Below are positions 4,934 to 7,431 of a stretch of 7,431 bases of DNA, one piece after another. The stretch lies in the NCBI GenBank assembly GCA_005884605.1, contig VBBE01000179.1, forward strand, positions 1-7,431, written 5' to 3'. Source of the stretch: Candidatus Bathyarchaeota archaeon (lineage in GTDB: Archaea > Thermoproteota > Bathyarchaeia > 40CM-2-53-6). Position 1 is the first letter of the stretch. Every line of letters begins with the position of its first letter. Below the pieces are notes generated by a model. That model saw only the letters and a list, made by a program, of their open reading frames with translations, was not told where the DNA came from and ran no database searches. A program made the translations under genes and the position numbers.

Positions 4934-5161
4934 CTAGTTCTCGATAACGATCATCGTGAGGGTGGACTTTACCTTGTTGAGATGGCGGACCTTCCAGGTA
5001 ATGATCTCTTTTAGCTTGTCCATGCTGTCGGCGGCGACCTTTGCCACAATGTCGTATACCCCGTAGACCATGTAAGCCTCTTTGACCTGCGGAACCGACT
5101 TCAGTTCCTTTACAACTTGGTCTTCAGAGCCGATCTCTGCGTTTATCAGAACGAAAGCCAT
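4934..5161 (-). CDS. Stand-alone Lrp/AsnC ligand-binding (RAM) domain protein
   Basis: About 75 residues, a single RAM fold with no helix-turn-helix. It begins MAFVLINAEIGSEDQVV, continues through KSVPQVKEAYMVYGVYDIVAKV with the family's Y-G-x-YD turn, and closes TLTMIVIEN. RAM domains bind amino acids or other small effectors and set oligomer state. The stand-alone form probably acts by joining full Lrp-type regulators or as a free effector sensor. The frame stays open to an ATG at 5233, but a CTTAAAA box at 5204-5210 lies inside that extension, so the start at 5161 (or 5167, two residues longer) with a 14-20 nt leader is preferred. It is followed by tiaS and diverges from the prepilin peptidase gene. 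Confidence 0.88.
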   Translation of the reverse strand: MAFVLINAEIGSEDQVVKELKSVPQVKEAYMVYGVYDIVAKVAADSMDKLKEIITWKVRHLNKVKSTLTMIVIEN

Positions 5162-5203
5162 AGGCATTCTTGAACAGCCGAACTGGTGGTCCGAGCTGTT
5201 TAG

Positions 5204-5210
5204 TTTTAAG
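5204..5210 (-). promoter_or_regulatory. TATA box for the RAM-tiaS transcript
   Basis: CTTAAAA on the minus strand is centred 40-46 bp upstream of the preferred starts (5167 and 5161). It predicts a transcript start near 5181. It decides against the longer open frame to 5233, since a promoter there would cut off that start codon. Confidence 0.5.
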
Positions 5211-5320
5211 CTTTCGGCCGAATCGTGCGGCACTAATGCTGAGTAGTACCGGGCGTTACTAGTGTTGGTTTCAGAATTGATATTCCCAGTTCCGATGTAC
5301 AGCCGAAAGATTGAAAGTCG

Positions 5321-6133
5321 ATGAGTAGCACGACGCCGTCAAGCATCGATCTGACAGCTCTCATAGTCAGCTTGGGAGTGCTCATAGTGGCGTCGCTTAG
5401 CGATCTGAAGACTCGAGAAGTTTCCAATAGATTCTGGACTATCTATGCTCCGATAGCAGCTGCCCTATTCATAGGGCGAATCGTCTTTGCCCCAGATACG
5501 GCTGCGATTCTCCTAATCTCCTCGGCCGCAACCATTGTAGTCGCGTTCCTTCTCTTCCAGTTCGGAGCGATGGGCGGAGCCGACAGCAAAGCGTTGATGT
5601 GCATTGCGCTCGCTCTCCCGGTCGCCCCAGCGTTTCTATCGCCCCTCTGGCAAGCTCCACTAATCTTCTATCCCTTCCCGATCGTGGTCCTCGTCAACTC
5701 ATTCCTCCTATCCATCAGTATGATGTTCATTCTACTCGGGAAAAACCTCCTGTCGAGGTATTCCACTAACAAAGGTCTCTTTCAGGGGTTCGAGAAAGAG
5801 TCGATCTTGCGAAAAGCTCTGGTTCTTCTCACATCGTACAAGACCAGTTTCAATGTGCTGCAATCAAGCACACATCTCTATCCTGCGGAACAAGTGGCTG
5901 TTGTCGATTCTCGGCCCGTGCGACAGCTGCACCTCGTTTCTTCGGTTGACGAGGAACGAGACAAGCTCGTGGCCGGACTCCAAGGCTACAAGGATCAGGG
6001 ACTCTTTTCCGATGGCGTCTGGGTCACGCCAGGTCTTCCCCATTTGGTTTTCATGACAGCGAGTCTGATCGTGACCGTTGTGATTGGTGATTTGTTGATG
6101 TGGCTCTTCTTCAGAGCCGTGGGGGTTTCATGA
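5321..6133 (+). CDS. Archaeal prepilin/prearchaellin peptidase (class III signal peptidase, family A24, FlaK/PibD-like)
   Basis: 270 residues. The two catalytic aspartates are present: D28 in SLSDLKTREVSNRFW and D88 in GAMGGADSKAL, a variant of the GxGD motif. Hydrophobic segments at about 10-27, 38-56, 59-81, 89-107, 111-141 and 243-266 match the six-helix plan. A polar stretch at about 145-237 separates the last helix and makes the protein somewhat longer than FlaK or PibD (about 230-240). The C-terminal WVTPGLPHLVFMTASLIVTVVIGDL resembles archaeal members. The enzyme sits in the cytoplasmic membrane and cleaves class III signal peptides of archaellins, pilins and related surface proteins. 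No substrate gene is in the window. The stop codon overlaps the start of the TrmB-type gene (ATGA), indicating co-translation. ATG 5321 has no clear ribosome-binding site; a TTGATATT at 5277-5284 may be its TATA box. Confidence 0.92.
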   Translation: MSSTTPSSIDLTALIVSLGVLIVASLSDLKTREVSNRFWTIYAPIAAALFIGRIVFAPDTAAILLISSAATIVVAFLLFQFGAMGGADSKALMCIALALPVAPAFLSPLWQAPLIFYPFPIVVLVNSFLLSISMMFILLGKNLLSRYSTNKGLFQGFEKESILRKALVLLTSYKTSFNVLQSSTHLYPAEQVAVVDSRPVRQLHLVSSVDEERDKLVAGLQGYKDQGLFSDGVWVTPGLPHLVFMTASLIVTVVIGDLLMWLFFRAVGVS

Positions 6134-7014
6134 TGACATCGTCGATTTTAAATCCCGCAGTAAACGACAACGACAGAAGCCTAGGAGTGAAAGTGTTGGC
6201 TGCAGACGAATTCAGCGTGCAGTCCCTGATGAAACTAGGACTGACAGAGTACGAGGCCCGGATCTACGTCGTACTGACGAAAATGGGGCCTAGAAACGCC
6301 AGCGAGATCAGCTTCCTCGGCAAGGTTCCGAGGCCAAAAACATACGGTGCGATCAGAGGACTAGAGAGCAAGGGTCTATTGCGCATTGTTCCCGGCAAAC
6401 CAGAGAGATACATGGCCGTCTCGCCAAACGATGTACTCATTCCCCTAGTTGAGAAATTGAACAAGGAAACAACGGAGTGCGTCCAGGTCGTGGAGAACTT
6501 GGCGATGGCCTTCGAATCTTCAAGATACGTATACACGGAGAAACCCTACGAGAGATACGACCTTTGGAGCGTCAGGGGCCGCGACAAGGTCTACAAGCGC
6601 GTCCAGGATATGATCGGTGAAGCCAAGGTCAATGTTTTCTTCACCACAACAGCGAACGGGCTTGTTCGTATCTACAAGGCTCACTCAGAGGTGCTGGAGA
6701 AAGCTGCTGAAAGAGGGGCCAAAGTCCGAGTCGCGGCGCCTATAAACCAGATCAACCAGAGCGTCGCCCGAGAACTGGGAGAGGTCATAGAGGTCAGAAA
6801 TTCATCGGGCCCGATGGTGAAATTCCTTACAGCCGATTCGGCAGAGATTATCTTCACGGAAGATATTCCTGACGACACAAACGTCGCAACGGGACAAGAC
6901 GTAGCAACATGGACAAACGACCCCTTGCTAGTGAAAGCGCACGAAAAAATGTTTGATCAACTTTGGCCTACACAACCTCAACAGAAAGAAGTAGTGAAGG
7001 CCAAAGCCCGCTAG
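6130..7014 (+). CDS. TrmB-family transcriptional regulator
   Basis: 295 residues from ATG 6130, which overlaps the peptidase stop as ATGA and has GGGGG about 5-8 nt upstream. A GTG at 6100 would add 10 residues inside the peptidase gene. The N-terminal winged helix spans about residues 30-100: LMKLGLTEYEARIYVVL, GPRNASEISFLGKVPRPKTYGAIRGLESKGLL and a wing VPGKPERYMAVSP, the classic TrmB HTH. A helical linker follows (PLVEKLNKETTECVQVVENLA). The C-terminal part, with FFTTTANGLVRIYKAHSEVLEKAAERGAKVRVAAP and EVIEVRNSSGPMVKFLTADSAEIIFTED, is of the phospholipase-D-like/TrmB effector type. TrmB proteins bind palindromic operators and often sense sugars; the ligand here is not evident. Coupling to the prepilin peptidase points to control of surface-structure genes, which is inference. 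Confidence 0.9.
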   Translation: MMTSSILNPAVNDNDRSLGVKVLAADEFSVQSLMKLGLTEYEARIYVVLTKMGPRNASEISFLGKVPRPKTYGAIRGLESKGLLRIVPGKPERYMAVSPNDVLIPLVEKLNKETTECVQVVENLAMAFESSRYVYTEKPYERYDLWSVRGRDKVYKRVQDMIGEAKVNVFFTTTANGLVRIYKAHSEVLEKAAERGAKVRVAAPINQINQSVARELGEVIEVRNSSGPMVKFLTADSAEIIFTEDIPDDTNVATGQDVATWTNDPLLVKAHEKMFDQLWPTQPQQKEVVKAKAR

Positions 7015-7073
7015 GCATCACTCATATTCGCGACAAACTTTCATCTAAGACGGATTTTCGCCGGCTAACTGCT

Positions 7074-7103
7074 GGGGATATCCGGATATCCGGTTATCTC
7101 CCC
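7074..7103. promoter_or_regulatory. Nested palindromes downstream of the TrmB gene (possible operator)
   Basis: A perfect 12-bp palindrome CCGGATATCCGG (7082-7093) overlaps a tandem GGATATCC (7076-7083 and 7084-7091). The group is flanked by GGGGATA (7074-7080) and TATCTCCCC (7095-7103), which are near complements. This dyad lies between two regulator genes and resembles a binding site for a dimeric regulator. It is not followed by a T-run, so it is not a good terminator. Confidence 0.5.
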
Positions 7104-7124
7104 GGAATGATACACGCGAGTCTC

Positions 7125-7158
7125 CATGTAACTGTTCGACAATTTTCGAAGTTACATG
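7125..7158. promoter_or_regulatory. Perfect inverted repeat CATGTAAC-N18-GTTACATG
   Basis: Eight-base arms at 7125-7132 and 7151-7158 have an 18-bp spacer. The arm-to-arm centre distance is 26 bp, about two and a half helical turns. It lies upstream of the partial winged-helix gene and just before a weak TATA-like GCCTATG (7161-7167), as an operator might. The stretch 7015-7199 otherwise holds no coding sequence that I can support. Confidence 0.5.
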
Positions 7159-7241
7159 ATGCCTATGTTGGATGCGGCCTTGAGTGTAGTTAGTGGCTTG
7201 TGGGCGATATCCACACCACGACCCCAGAGCCAAGAGAGCAA

Positions 7242-7431
7242 ATGAGTCGATTGAACAGATCAAAGGATACCTTACGCGACAGAATAATGCACGTGCTCTC
7301 CGGCGCTCCAATACCAATGGATGTCGAGAATGTACGGATCAAGTCAGGGCTAAAAAACTGGGAAAGCACCAAAGCACTGCTCCTCGAGCTCGTAGTGGAG
7401 GGCGTCATCAGCGGTCAGAAGACCACCAAGT
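7242..7431 (+). CDS. Small winged-helix-like protein, N-terminal part (C-terminus beyond window)
   Basis: An open frame runs from ATG 7242 to the window edge (63 codons). It reads MSRLNRSKDTLRDRIMHVL, then GAPIPMDVENVRIKSGLKNW and ESTKALLLELVVEGVISGQK, the helix-turn-helix layout of a winged-helix DNA-binding domain (helix 1, HTH pair, start of the wing). An in-frame GTG at 7200 would add 14 residues (GDIHTTTPEPREQ); a TAG at 7191-7193 blocks anything longer. A purine-rich AAGAGAG precedes the ATG. The gene follows the TrmB-type gene on the same strand after 185-227 bp of palindrome-rich DNA. Target and regulon are unknown. Confidence 0.7.
   Translation, partial: MSRLNRSKDTLRDRIMHVLSGAPIPMDVENVRIKSGLKNWESTKALLLELVVEGVISGQKTTK

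Noticed and set aside
5162..5233. 24-residue N-terminal extension of the RAM-domain protein
   Set aside because: The extension does not look like part of a RAM domain and contains the likely TATA box (5204-5210); ATG 5161 or 5167 is preferred.
1..7431. CRISPR array or toxin-antitoxin pair
   Set aside because: No regularly spaced repeats and no small paired genes with recognisable toxin or antitoxin motifs were seen on either strand.

Overview
The window is archaeal. The indicators are a TiaS-type tRNA(Ile2) agmatinylcytidine synthetase, a stand-alone Lrp/AsnC ligand-binding (RAM) protein, an archaeal prepilin peptidase, a TrmB-type regulator, a winged-helix protein with a two-helix membrane tail, CTTAAAA-type TATA boxes close to start codons, and an initiator tRNA with extra inserts at non-canonical positions. 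The mix suggests a TACK-group lineage (Bathyarchaeia or Thaumarchaeota-like). That placement is inference from gene content and is not proven here.

Layout. 1-502 (-): N-terminal part of a zinc-containing alcohol dehydrogenase/quinone-reductase-like protein, cut by the window edge. 620-1072 (+): winged-helix protein with two C-terminal membrane helices, divergent from the dehydrogenase. 1153-1779 (+): membrane-anchored, exported DUF4382-like protein. 1805-1931 (-): initiator tRNA-Met(CAU) with encoded CCA and two apparent introns, one in the variable region and one in the T-loop. 1934-3427: accessory block with a TnpB nuclease gene (2217-3374, +). Its edges are marked by a near-perfect 17-bp direct repeat, one copy inside the 5' end of the tRNA gene and the other at 3428-3444 with its own TATA-like box 30 bp away. 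3523-4884 (-): tiaS, preceded by a small RAM-domain gene (4934-5161, -). 5321-6133 (+): prepilin peptidase, overlapping by ATGA with a TrmB-family regulator (6130-7014, +). 7015-7199: intergenic region rich in palindromes. 7242-7431 (+): start of another winged-helix-like protein, cut by the window edge.

Functional picture. There are three themes. (1) CAU-anticodon biology: the initiator tRNA and TiaS, which modifies the other CAU tRNA class (Ile2), lie on either side of the TnpB block. (2) Surface structures: a class III signal (prepilin) peptidase is translationally coupled to a TrmB-type regulator, and the region after it carries tandem palindromes and an inverted repeat that look like operators. 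(3) A mobile-element scar: the TnpB block appears to have been acquired at the 5' end of an initiator tRNA gene. The most unusual observations are the doubly interrupted tRNA and the displaced tRNA 5' end on the far side of the TnpB block.
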